Part shown: positions 16,245-21,997 of the stretch, in pieces | Position numbering within the stretch: position 1 is the first letter of the stretch | Layout: every line of letters begins with the position of its first letter | Origin: a virus | DNA length: 25,592 nucleotides | Strand: one strand, 5' to 3' | Virus record (IMG/VR): IMGVR_UViG_3300013116_000078 | Location: 1-25,592 of that record | Translations under genes and position numbers: made by a program | Notes under the pieces: model-generated | What the model was told of the DNA's origin: nothing | Seen by the model: only the letters and a program-made list of their open reading frames with translations | Database searches by the model: none

Positions 16245-16907
16245 ATGGTAGCGAAACCCACAGCTTCGAAAATATGTCGCCCGCCTAGCTTTTTGATAGA
16301 CGGTACTAGCGAATCAGCGCCGGTTTCATTGACTGAAATAACCGAAGTCATAGCGGCGTCGTCTGATGATGGATTTATTCGGGAAGAGTTTTATTACGGA
16401 TCGCCGTCTACTACTGCTTTTACGTCAACAAATGACGAGATGAAAGTTGGGCATGAAGACAACGACATGGGGCTAGTTAAATACTTCTGGAGCTTCTTGC
16501 GGTTTACGACCATAGATATTCCGCAAGGATCAACGATTGCATCGGCAAAAATTCAAATGAAGTATTCCGGGTTTCACAGTAACAGCGTTGGCGAAACTAT
16601 TAAAATATCCGCCGAAGATGTAGACGATGCAACGGCACCTACGAACACGTCAGACGTTATCAATGCAACACTGACAACAGCTAATGCTACTTGGACTATC
16701 CCGAGTATGACAACGAACGTTTATTATGATTCGCAGGACATAACCAGCGTTATACAAGAGATAGTCAACCGCGCCGGCTGGACAGCTAACAACGATATAA
16801 ATATTATCCTACACGACGCCAGCACTAGCGCCGACTGGTACGCGCGGTGGTGGAGTCACAACAAAGGCGCAGCGCACGCGCCAAAAATGGTCATTAATTA
16901 TTCTTAG
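16245..16907 (+). CDS. Beta-sandwich adhesin or decoration-like protein (DNRLRE-like)
   Basis: This 220-aa protein has an N-terminal linker (about 1-45) and a beta-sandwich domain. The pieces SFLRFTTIDIPQGSTIASAK, IQMKYSGFHSN, DITSVIQEIVNRAGWTANND and INIILHDAS follow the plan of DNRLRE/CBM96-type domains found in extracellular polysaccharide-associated proteins: a repeated 'LRF.. IP.G..I..A.L' strand pair followed by a helix with a conserved W. It starts right after the holin-like gene stop. A virion surface role, perhaps binding host glycans, is inferred. No catalytic residues are evident. Confidence 0.72.
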   Translation: MVAKPTASKICRPPSFLIDGTSESAPVSLTEITEVIAASSDDGFIREEFYYGSPSTTAFTSTNDEMKVGHEDNDMGLVKYFWSFLRFTTIDIPQGSTIASAKIQMKYSGFHSNSVGETIKISAEDVDDATAPTNTSDVINATLTTANATWTIPSMTTNVYYDSQDITSVIQEIVNRAGWTANNDINIILHDASTSADWYARWWSHNKGAAHAPKMVINYS

Positions 16908-16916
16908 AGGTAGAAG

Positions 16917-17228
16917 ATGTACACCTACGATAAAGTTTTTACGACGCAAACAGCTAACGGCTCGACTAGCTCGCTAAATTGGGACGGCCGCGAGGGTCAG
17001 GTGATGGCTTCCGGTACTTGGGACGGAGCAAACCTACAATTAGAAGTAAGTCCGGACAGCGGCACTACGTGGATCAGCGTCGGCGACGAAGGAAAGCTAG
17101 AAGCAGACGGGGCGTTTAATTTTAGCCTGAACCCTTGCAACGTTCGTTTAACTGTAGCCAGTGCTGGAGCTTCAACCAGTCTAAACGCTTGGATTACATC
17201 CGAAGAATACGGCAGCGCCAAAGTATAA
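16917..17228 (+). CDS. Small beta-rich virion-like protein
   Basis: This 103-aa protein begins MYTYDKVFTTQTANGSTSSL and contains EGQVMASGTWDGANLQLEVS and PDSGTTWISVGDEG, the pattern of small beta-sandwich proteins often found in phage virion modules. It ends in a strand segment (NVRLTVASAGAST). AGAGGTAG lies upstream of the ATG. It is the last gene of the long structural operon before a strong hairpin at 17250-17282. A decoration or tail-accessory role is inferred from position and composition. Confidence 0.72.
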   Translation: MYTYDKVFTTQTANGSTSSLNWDGREGQVMASGTWDGANLQLEVSPDSGTTWISVGDEGKLEADGAFNFSLNPCNVRLTVASAGASTSLNAWITSEEYGSAKV

Positions 17229-17249
17229 CGCGAGAACCTCCGAAGGGTA

Positions 17250-17282
17250 GCCGGCGGCGTGGGTTTCGATCCGCCCGCCGGC
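17250..17282 (+). terminator. Strong GC hairpin between structural operon and next gene
   Basis: GCCGGCGG (17250-17257) pairs perfectly with CCGCCGGC (17275-17282). Past a one-base bulge, GTGGG (17259-17263) pairs with TCCGC (17270-17274) with two wobbles, leaving a 6-nt loop. Four T's follow only after GAC, so it is a weak intrinsic terminator at best. It ends ten bases before the ATG at 17293 and may act as an RNA processing or stability element instead. Confidence 0.5.
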
Positions 17283-17292
17283 GACTTTTACT

Positions 17293-17526
17293 ATGCAAGA
17301 AGACATAAACGAAATAAAGCTACTATTAGAACGCCTCACAGCCCGCCTAGAGCCTATCTGTAAGCTACACGAGGGAAACGGTCTGCCGCCGCTAGGAACG
17401 CGGCAGGCGCTCGCTGAAGACCGTATAGAGAAGATGGAAGACCAAAACAAATGGTTAGCCCGTAGCACGTTTACGGCGTTAGCTGGGGCGGTCGGTTCTA
17501 TCGTCTGGCACTTGCTCACAAAATAA
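17293..17526 (+). CDS. XhlA-like small membrane protein
   Basis: This 77-aa protein has an N-terminal coiled coil (MQEDINEIKLLLERLTARLE), a middle linker, a second amphipathic helix (AEDRIEKMEDQNKWLARS) and a C-terminal membrane segment (FTALAGAVGSIVWHLL) ending in TK. The plan, coiled coil plus C-terminal membrane anchor preceded by a Trp, resembles XhlA-type accessory lysis proteins, which act with a holin. There is no clear ribosome-binding site; the ATG follows a strong hairpin by ten bases. Together with the holin-like gene at 16059-16244 it supports a split lysis module, but the function is not proven. Confidence 0.65.
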   Translation: MQEDINEIKLLLERLTARLEPICKLHEGNGLPPLGTRQALAEDRIEKMEDQNKWLARSTFTALAGAVGSIVWHLLTK

Positions 17527-17572
17527 ACATGGGTGTTTTTTGAATATTCGTGTTTTCTTTATGGGTTTATTG

Positions 17573-17601
17573 TTGACAACTGGCAACAGACAGTCGATAT
17601 T
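17573..17601 (+). promoter_or_regulatory. Candidate promoter with perfect -35 box
   Basis: TTGACA (17573-17578) is a perfect -35 box; GATATT (17596-17601), 17 bases downstream, matches the -10 consensus at 4 of 6, and TATTAA (17598-17603) is an alternative with 19-base spacing. It lies in the gap between the XhlA-like gene and the gene at 17672, with a terminator after that gene, so it would make this gene an independent unit. Confidence 0.5.
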
Positions 17602-17671
17602 AATAATCCCCGAGGGGGGCGGCGGGAAGCCGAAAGCAAAACCTGAAATCTTAAAACTGAAAGCTAAAACG

Positions 17672-18181
17672 ATGAAAACTGAAAAACATTACGAAGCACT
17701 GACACGAATCGCTAAAAGTAATTTTGAAGCATATACCGAAATGGTCGATCAATACGAAACAGCCGATGATTGTCGCGATTCATTTTGTGGCAACACTGGC
17801 GATACGGTTCGCGAAAACGTTAAAGGTTGGGATCAGGAGGACGTTGACTATGCGGTCGGCACATACATTAATCTAATTCGTGAATACCGAGAAAAGTTAG
17901 CTGACTTTGTAGCTATTAAAAGCGACGGCGAAATCGTTGACAATAGCGGTTTAACTTGGGATCAGCAAGTCAAATGGTACGACGCTGTGGCAGGTGTTGC
18001 CCTAACAGCGGAATTTGACGGCTTCGGCTATGTAGGAGAAGAATTTTACGGCGATGAAAGCCTAATAGACACAATCAAAAACAGCGAGCTATTTTTGAAG
18101 CTCAAATGTTGCATTGAAGAAAACGAAATCGACCGTCTAAACAAACTCAACGGCGTTGATTCTAGCGGGTACGCACAGTAA
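17672..18181 (+). CDS. Acidic protein of unknown function in its own transcription unit
   Basis: This 169-aa acidic protein begins MKTEKHYEALTRIAKSNFEA and looks helical throughout, with pieces AVGTYINLIREYREKLADFV, LTWDQQVKWYDAVAGVALTA and FLKLKCCIEENEIDRLNKLN. I do not recognise a family. I chose the ATG at 17672; an in-frame TTG at 17540 would put the promoter and GC-rich leader hairpins inside the coding region. The gene sits between a perfect -35 promoter and a clear terminator, so it is probably expressed separately from its neighbours, like a moron or early host-takeover gene. Its acidity could suit a DNA mimic or protein inhibitor; that is speculation. Confidence 0.75.
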   Translation: MKTEKHYEALTRIAKSNFEAYTEMVDQYETADDCRDSFCGNTGDTVRENVKGWDQEDVDYAVGTYINLIREYREKLADFVAIKSDGEIVDNSGLTWDQQVKWYDAVAGVALTAEFDGFGYVGEEFYGDESLIDTIKNSELFLKLKCCIEENEIDRLNKLNGVDSSGYAQ

Positions 18182-18200
18182 CGAAGTCGAACTAAACCCC

Positions 18201-18218
18201 GCCGCCCTTCGGGGCGGC
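18201..18218 (+). terminator. Intrinsic terminator with TTCG tetraloop
   Basis: GCCGCCC (18201-18207) and GGGCGGC (18212-18218) form a perfect 7-bp stem closed by TTCG, followed by ATATTTTA. This is a convincing Rho-independent terminator, with a short, interrupted T tract, ending the unit that starts at the promoter near 17573. The same GGGCGGC appears in that unit's leader at 17617-17623, so the leader could pair with the left arm. Confidence 0.8.
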
Positions 18219-18236
18219 ATATTTTAACGGTGACAC

Positions 18237-18419
18237 ATGCTAAACAAAATAGAAGACAAACGCGAGCGGCTCGGCCTATCTATCGCAGAAGCGGCAGACA
18301 AGGCGGGGCTATCGCGTAGCGGTTGGCACCGGATCATCAAAGGCGAACGGACGCCGAAATTACAAACCTTAGAAGCAATGGCCAAAGCTGTTGGATTAAA
18401 ATTAAAAGTAGAGATTTAG
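18237..18419 (+). CDS. XRE-family helix-turn-helix regulator, small
   Basis: This 60-aa protein is almost only a Cro/CI-type DNA-binding domain: MLNKIEDKRERLGLSIAEAA leads into DKAGLSRSGWHRIIKGERTP, the classical helix-turn-helix, and then LQTLEAMAKAVGLKLKVEI. Without a dimerisation or cleavage domain it resembles a Cro-like repressor rather than CI. It is the first gene after the terminator at 18201-18218 and heads the DNA-metabolism module. Its operator is unknown; the palindromes at 25077-25091 and 25122-25142 are candidates. Confidence 0.88.
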   Translation: MLNKIEDKRERLGLSIAEAADKAGLSRSGWHRIIKGERTPKLQTLEAMAKAVGLKLKVEI

Positions 18420-18423
18420 AATT

Positions 18424-18984
18424 ATGAAACATGAAAACATGAGCGTAGCAGTAATTAAAATCCCCGAACAAGTCAAAACGCTAGGGGCTGAGTTAGCAGA
18501 GGATCATGTGTCGCTATTTGACGACTTGAGCTACGAGCGAGCCGTGACGGAGTTAATGTGTGACTGGGCGTTTTCAGAATGGCTTGTCAGAAACCGTGTT
18601 TATCATGAATGGGACTCAGAATGGGGAAGCGAGTTTACATGTGAGGCAATGTATACCGGCCAGCTAATTGGCTTAAAAATTCACAGCATTTACGCGGGTA
18701 AAGATTTTGACCCAGCAAGCGAAGGCATCAGGACGTCATTTTACGATGTACACATCAATACAGATATTGATTGCCACGTGCTTGTTAGGTACGACGGGCA
18801 AAATGCCTATATTTACGGATGCGCAGCGGCTGAGCATATTAAGCAAAAGGCGAATATCTGGGAACTACGGCCGATGATCCTACAGCTTGAAGCCGACGCG
18901 CTACCAGTGGGGGCTGACCTACTACTTGCAGGCTTGGGACGTACCGAGGAAGAACAACACCCGCTAGACGGGCTTTTAGATTAG
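18424..18984 (+). CDS. Conserved-looking protein of unknown function, possibly nuclease-fold
   Basis: This 186-aa acidic protein follows the XRE gene by four bases. It contains LFDDLSYERAVTELMCDWAF, a mixed segment YTGQLIGLKIHSIYAGKD, and strands FYDVHINTDIDCHVLVRYDG and AYIYGCAAAEHIKQKA. The 'H-INT-D .. VLVRYDG .. AYIYG-A' ending recalls phage proteins with a restriction-endonuclease-like core, but the catalytic D-x-K triad is not convincing here. The C-terminal part is Leu-rich and acidic. It precedes the Sak4-like recombination gene, so a role in DNA processing is possible. Low certainty for function, high for being a gene. Confidence 0.78.
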   Translation: MKHENMSVAVIKIPEQVKTLGAELAEDHVSLFDDLSYERAVTELMCDWAFSEWLVRNRVYHEWDSEWGSEFTCEAMYTGQLIGLKIHSIYAGKDFDPASEGIRTSFYDVHINTDIDCHVLVRYDGQNAYIYGCAAAEHIKQKANIWELRPMILQLEADALPVGADLLLAGLGRTEEEQHPLDGLLD

Positions 18985-18992
18985 GGGCTATT

Positions 18993-19202
18993 ATGAGCGA
19001 CTTAAACACGATATTAAATAACTTAGACAAGGCCGGATTCAAGGTCAGGCCGTTAAAACCTACTATTTACCAATTTGAGGGGATTAAAAATGAGCAGATT
19101 AAAAGCAGTGAAACCAGAAGCAAGAGGGAGCCAGCGCGCAAAGATAATAATAAGCGGCGGGGCTGGAGTTGGAAAAACCTATTTTGCCTTAGACTTTCCT
19201 AG
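18993..19202 (+). CDS. Small ORF overlapping the Sak4-like gene, doubtful
   Basis: This 69-aa reading frame has a good start (GGGG, then ATG at 18993) and a plausible N-terminal half, MSDLNTILNNLDKAGFKVRP, which reads like a short helical protein. Its second half overlaps the next gene by 113 bases in another frame and is highly basic (KREPARKDNNKRRGWSWKNL), as expected of a chance read-through. It may be a real small gene whose original stop was lost, or a leader peptide for the downstream gene. Not a recognised family. Confidence 0.4.
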   Translation: MSDLNTILNNLDKAGFKVRPLKPTIYQFEGIKNEQIKSSETRSKREPARKDNNKRRGWSWKNLFCLRLS

Positions 19203-19962
19203 CGTTTATTATATCGACGTTGAAGGCTCGGCCGAGCGTAGCCACTACGCCGAAAAGCTAGCGAAAGCGGGCGGGGCGTACTTTGGAATCGACGAAGGAA
19301 GCCAGAGCCTAAAAGAGGTTACCGAGCAGGTTATCGGGCTGGCTACCGAGGATCACGACTTTAAGACCGTCGTGATAGACAGCTTTAGTAAATTGTATTC
19401 TATCGCGTGTTTTGAAGCCGAGGAGCGAGTCGGTAACGATTACGGAGCGGACAAGAAAGAAGCTAACAAGCCTACCCGGAAGCTATTACACTGGCTCGGC
19501 CGGCTGGATATGAACGTTATTCTAATCTGTCACCCGGCTGACAAATGGGAAAAAGGCGAGGTCATAGACACGACGTTTGACGGAATGAAAAAGCTAGATC
19601 ACGAGCTAGACCTATGGCTAGAAGTCACCAAAGAGGGCAAAAGCAGGAAGGCTAGAATCCGCAAGAGCCGGCTAGAGGGGTTCGAAGGTGGCGAAAAGAT
19701 ACCGTTTAGCTTTGACGAATTCAGCGAGCGTTACGGGGCTGACCATATCAGCGCGAAACGTGAAAAACTGCACGAGGTCGCAACCGACAAACAGGTTAAC
19801 GAGCTTAGCGCTCTTACTGTAGAGGCTGGGATAGGCCGCCAGACTATCGAAGATTGGTTAAACCACGCCGGCGTCGAAACGCTTGACCTAATGCCAGCCG
19901 ACGCCGTTAAAAAGTGTATAGCACATTGTAAAAACAGGATTAAGTCTAATGGTGCCAGTTAG
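19090..19962 (+). CDS. Sak4-like RecA-family ATPase (AAA_24)
   Basis: This 290-aa protein is a RecA-like NTPase of the Sak4/AAA_24 type, which supports single-strand annealing recombination in phages, usually with an SSB. Walker A is GGAGVGKT (23-30) and Walker B is KTVVIDSFS (92-100). YYIDVEGSAER and NVILICHPADKWEKGE are also typical of the group. A C-terminal segment (ATDKQVNELSALTVEAGIGR ... WLNHAG) forms a small helical domain of the sort attached to phage recombinases. I chose ATG 19090 with GAGGGG seven bases upstream. An SSB-like gene follows at 20134, and a resolvase-like nuclease at 22562, completing a recombination set. Confidence 0.9.
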   Translation: MSRLKAVKPEARGSQRAKIIISGGAGVGKTYFALDFPSVYYIDVEGSAERSHYAEKLAKAGGAYFGIDEGSQSLKEVTEQVIGLATEDHDFKTVVIDSFSKLYSIACFEAEERVGNDYGADKKEANKPTRKLLHWLGRLDMNVILICHPADKWEKGEVIDTTFDGMKKLDHELDLWLEVTKEGKSRKARIRKSRLEGFEGGEKIPFSFDEFSERYGADHISAKREKLHEVATDKQVNELSALTVEAGIGRQTIEDWLNHAGVETLDLMPADAVKKCIAHCKNRIKSNGAS

Positions 19963-20182
19963 CCGCAATCTAACCGACAAACTAAAGGTGGCCGACTGGG
20001 TAGGGTTCGATCCTGTCTATTTACAAGGGCTGACACTATCCCAGATCGACCGCAAGATATACAAAGAATTTAAGATAAGAGTCGGCCGCCGGTCACTCGT
20101 TGAAATACTCAATTTTTATAAGGTGCAATACAAATGCAATTTGATCCAAAAGACGTTAGCGAACAGCCAGAACGAAAACTAA
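19949..20182 (+). CDS. Small basic protein, function unknown
   Basis: This 77-aa protein overlaps the end of the Sak4-like gene by 14 bases and the start of the SSB-like gene by 49 bases. Its core, LTLSQIDRKIYKEFKIRVGR, then SLVEILNFYKVQYK, looks like a helical DNA-binding segment of helix-turn-helix type. I cannot name the family. The long overlap with the next gene makes the last 15 residues suspect, but the distinct basic fold and correct start support a gene. It may help load the recombination proteins. Confidence 0.6.
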   Translation: MVPVSRNLTDKLKVADWVGFDPVYLQGLTLSQIDRKIYKEFKIRVGRRSLVEILNFYKVQYKCNLIQKTLANSQNEN

Positions 20183-20607
20183 TAGCCGAGGGGGAATATG
20201 ATTTTGAAGTTATCGACGCCGAGAATACAGTCTTTGAAACCGATGGCGAAGAACATAAGCAGATTAAGCTAAAACTACGTATATTCTGCGATGAAGGAAC
20301 TATTGTTCTCAATACGTGGGTAGGTTACCCGGTCAACAAGCTGTGGCGGCTTCGGGACTTTTGCCGGTGCGTAGGGCTTGAGAAAGCGTGGGAGTCAGGC
20401 CAAGTAACGCCCGATGATTGTCTAGGTAAAGCCGGTGAATGTGTCGTTGGTATCTGGAAAGAACGAAACACGATTAGAAAGTTTTTGCCAGAAAACCAAG
20501 AGGTAGGAGACTCTAAGCCTAAGAAGTCAAAAGGCGTTAAAACACCCGCTGACAACTTCTACAGCGACATTGACGAAGCATCCAAAGAAGATGATTTTCC
20601 ATTTTAA
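20134..20607 (+). CDS. Single-stranded DNA-binding protein-like (DUF669-like)
   Basis: This 157-aa protein resembles DUF669/SSB-like phage proteins. It begins MQFDPKDVSEQPERKLIAEG, with beta strands in GEYDFEVIDAENTVFE and IKLKLRIFCDEGTIVLNTWV, then LRDFCRCVGLEKAWESG. It ends in an acidic tip (DEASKEDDFPF) like the DDDIPF tip by which bacterial SSBs recruit partner proteins. It directly follows the Sak4-like gene, the usual partner. It would coat single-stranded phage DNA during replication and recombination. A terminator-like hairpin pair follows. Confidence 0.85.
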   Translation: MQFDPKDVSEQPERKLIAEGEYDFEVIDAENTVFETDGEEHKQIKLKLRIFCDEGTIVLNTWVGYPVNKLWRLRDFCRCVGLEKAWESGQVTPDDCLGKAGECVVGIWKERNTIRKFLPENQEVGDSKPKKSKGVKTPADNFYSDIDEASKEDDFPF

Positions 20608-20616
20608 GACAGTCGG

Positions 20617-20641
20617 CCGGCGCTAGTAGAGGTGGCGCCGG
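20617..20641 (+). other. Hairpin after the SSB-like gene
   Basis: CCGGCGC (20617-20623) pairs perfectly with GCGCCGG (20635-20641), leaving an 11-nt loop; only three T's follow. It lies five bases before the stronger terminator at 20646-20679, making a tandem hairpin pair. Confidence 0.55.
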
Positions 20642-20645
20642 TTTC

Positions 20646-20679
20646 GCGTCTGGCGGTGTGTTGCCGTCAGGCGCTTTTT
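20646..20679 (+). terminator. Intrinsic terminator just upstream of a ribosome-binding site
   Basis: GCGTCTGGCGG (20646-20656) pairs with CCGTCAGGCGC (20664-20674), 11 bp with two G-T wobbles and a 7-nt loop, followed by TTTTT (20675-20679). It looks like a strong Rho-independent terminator. It ends only 13 bases before the ATG at 20693, leaving just room for AGGAGGGG and no promoter between. Confidence 0.8.
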
Positions 20680-20692
20680 AGGAGGGGTAAAC

Positions 20693-20962
20693 ATGATATC
20701 AGAAACTGAACACGAAAACCTAGCCGAGGCAGTTAGAAACGCATTAAACGACGTTTCGCACGGCTTAAAGGTGGTTAATGACGTATTAACCGATTCACGG
20801 TTTAAAAAGGCTAATAAACGAATAGAGCTAGCCACACGGGCAACGCTGGAAAACTATCAAGATCAGTTAAACATCAGCAAAATAGCACTTTCGTTAATCT
20901 TGCGAGATATTAGCACCGATAAGAAGTACAAAGCCGACCGCAAACTCTCGACGGTTGGCTAA
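20693..20962 (+). CDS. Small helical protein between two terminators, function unknown
   Basis: This 89-aa protein has an excellent ribosome-binding site (AGGAGGGG). It reads as almost all helix: MISETEHENLAEAVRNALND, VSHGLKVVNDVLTD, then IELATRATLENYQDQLNISK and IALSLILRDIST. No family is recognised. Its gene is enclosed by terminators at 20646-20679 and 20972-21011, with no visible promoter after the first. Its level would therefore depend on read-through, or the promoter is hidden inside the hairpin region. Placement between SSB-like and replication-initiator-like genes suggests a replication or regulatory role. Confidence 0.72.
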   Translation: MISETEHENLAEAVRNALNDVSHGLKVVNDVLTDSRFKKANKRIELATRATLENYQDQLNISKIALSLILRDISTDKKYKADRKLSTVG

Positions 20963-20971
20963 CTGGGTTTA

Positions 20972-21011
20972 GGCTCATCCACAGGGGTTGTTTGGTGGAT
21001 GGGCCTTTTTT
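20972..21011 (+). terminator. Intrinsic terminator before the replication gene
   Basis: GGCTCATCCAC (20972-20982) pairs with GTGGATGGGCC (20995-21005), 11 bp with one wobble and a 12-nt loop, followed by six T's (21006-21011). This is the strongest terminator in the window. The ATG of the next gene is at 21028, leaving only room for its ribosome-binding site. Confidence 0.88.
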
Positions 21012-21027
21012 ATTTGGAGGGGGAGAG

Positions 21028-21822
21028 ATGCAAGGATTCATAAAACTACATCGCAGGCTGTTAGAGTCAGAGGCATTTGAAGACCCGCGACTATTAAAAA
21101 CGTGGCTGTGGATATTGTGCCGAGCAAACTTTAAGCCGGTGATCCTGAACGATGGAACCCAGCTAAAAACGGGCGAGTTTGCGACCAGTTACAACCGCGC
21201 AGCACTAGCGTTAAACTGCACGCCGAACACTGTAAGAGCGCATTTTAGGCGTTTGTCAAAAATGGGGCAAATCTACACACGGTCTAACACACGGTTTACC
21301 GTCGTAAGTGTCTGCAATTACAGTAGTTACCAACATACAGACGGCGAAAGTTACACACCACCTGCACAACCAACTAATACACCAATTGAGTTACCAACTG
21401 CACAGCCGGCTGCACACAGAAGAAGAAAACAAGAAAACAAGAAAACAAGAAAAGGGGGTTTTGTTTTTTCTGGTAGTGAAAAGAGACAAGAGGCACTAGC
21501 CAAGTGGAGCGAGTACAAAGGCAATAGCTACACCGACCAGCAGAAAGAGGCCCTTCAAAAATCCTTAGACGGTTTAACAGACGCCGATGTAGAATTGAAG
21601 GTTAATAGGGCGATTGCTTCAGGCTGGAAAGGCCTCGGCGACCTGACGCCAGAAATACGAGACAACCCACAGCCGGCGAAGGCGTGGCGAAATAACGAAC
21701 GGAAACGCGCGGAAGTCCACGACCTAAGAAAACGAATAGAAGCGGCGCGGAAAGCCGGAAGTACTGAAACAGTTAAAGCACTACAAAAGGAGTTAGAAGC
21801 ATATGCGAGCGAGATACTGTAA
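21028..21822 (+). CDS. Replication initiator-like protein (helix-turn-helix, DnaD/O-like)
   Basis: This 264-aa protein begins MQGFIKLHRRLLESEAFEDP, then LLKTWLWILCRAN, the usual opening of phage replication initiator or replisome-organiser proteins with an N-terminal winged helix (AALALNCTPNTVRAHFRRLS). A Pro/Thr/Gln linker and a basic stretch (RRRKQENKKTRKGG) lead to a C-terminal domain with AIASGWKGLGDL, like the 'I..GW.G' ending of DnaD/DnaT-type proteins. I chose ATG 21028 after GGAGGGGGAGAG; in-frame GTG 20992 lies within the terminator. It probably binds the origin and loads a host or phage helicase. Short direct repeats in its own linker region may mark the origin. Confidence 0.82.
   Translation: MQGFIKLHRRLLESEAFEDPRLLKTWLWILCRANFKPVILNDGTQLKTGEFATSYNRAALALNCTPNTVRAHFRRLSKMGQIYTRSNTRFTVVSVCNYSSYQHTDGESYTPPAQPTNTPIELPTAQPAAHRRRKQENKKTRKGGFVFSGSEKRQEALAKWSEYKGNSYTDQQKEALQKSLDGLTDADVELKVNRAIASGWKGLGDLTPEIRDNPQPAKAWRNNERKRAEVHDLRKRIEAARKAGSTETVKALQKELEAYASEIL
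21275..21453 (+). repeat. Direct repeats inside the replication gene (origin candidate)
   Basis: ACACACGGT occurs at 21275-21283 and 21287-21295, 12 bp apart. CTGCACA occurs at 21362-21368, 21398-21404 and 21410-21416. AAGAAAAC is tandemly repeated three times at 21423-21446 plus a partial copy to 21453. In lambda the origin lies in the linker of gene O with iterons followed by an A-rich stretch; the arrangement here is similar. The repeats also encode a low-complexity linker, which could explain them. Confidence 0.4.
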
Positions 21823-21997
21823 GCCCGGCGAGAATAAGCGGGTTAGGATCATCACTAATAACGTGGATGCACTGGCAAAGCTAGATAAAACATTAGACGG
21901 TCAAGGGTTCCATCAGGTAGGATTGGTTCGGTTTTTGTTGCACCTAATTACGGCAGGACGCCGAAAGCGGGCAAAAATTGATAGTCCTAGAAAATGA
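21803..21997 (+). CDS. Small basic protein, function unknown
   Basis: This 64-aa basic protein overlaps the end of the replication gene by 20 bases; AAAAGGAG (21785-21792) precedes its ATG. MRARYCKPGENKRVRIITNN leads to VDALAKLDKTLDGQGFHQVG, then LVRFLLHLITAG and a basic end (RRKRAKID). It could be a small helix-turn-helix or ribbon-helix-helix DNA-binding protein, but no pattern is decisive. Its last 20 bases overlap the next gene. Confidence 0.65.
   Translation: MRARYCKPGENKRVRIITNNVDALAKLDKTLDGQGFHQVGLVRFLLHLITAGRRKRAKIDSPRK

Noticed and set aside
17250-17282. Possible tRNA gene because of the T-arm-like loop.
   Set aside because: No acceptor, D or anticodon arms can be placed; only a hairpin is supported.
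17540-17671. 44-residue N-terminal extension of the 17672 gene from a TTG start.
   Set aside because: It would cover the promoter and the GC-rich leader hairpins and reads as low-complexity; the internal ATG is the better start.
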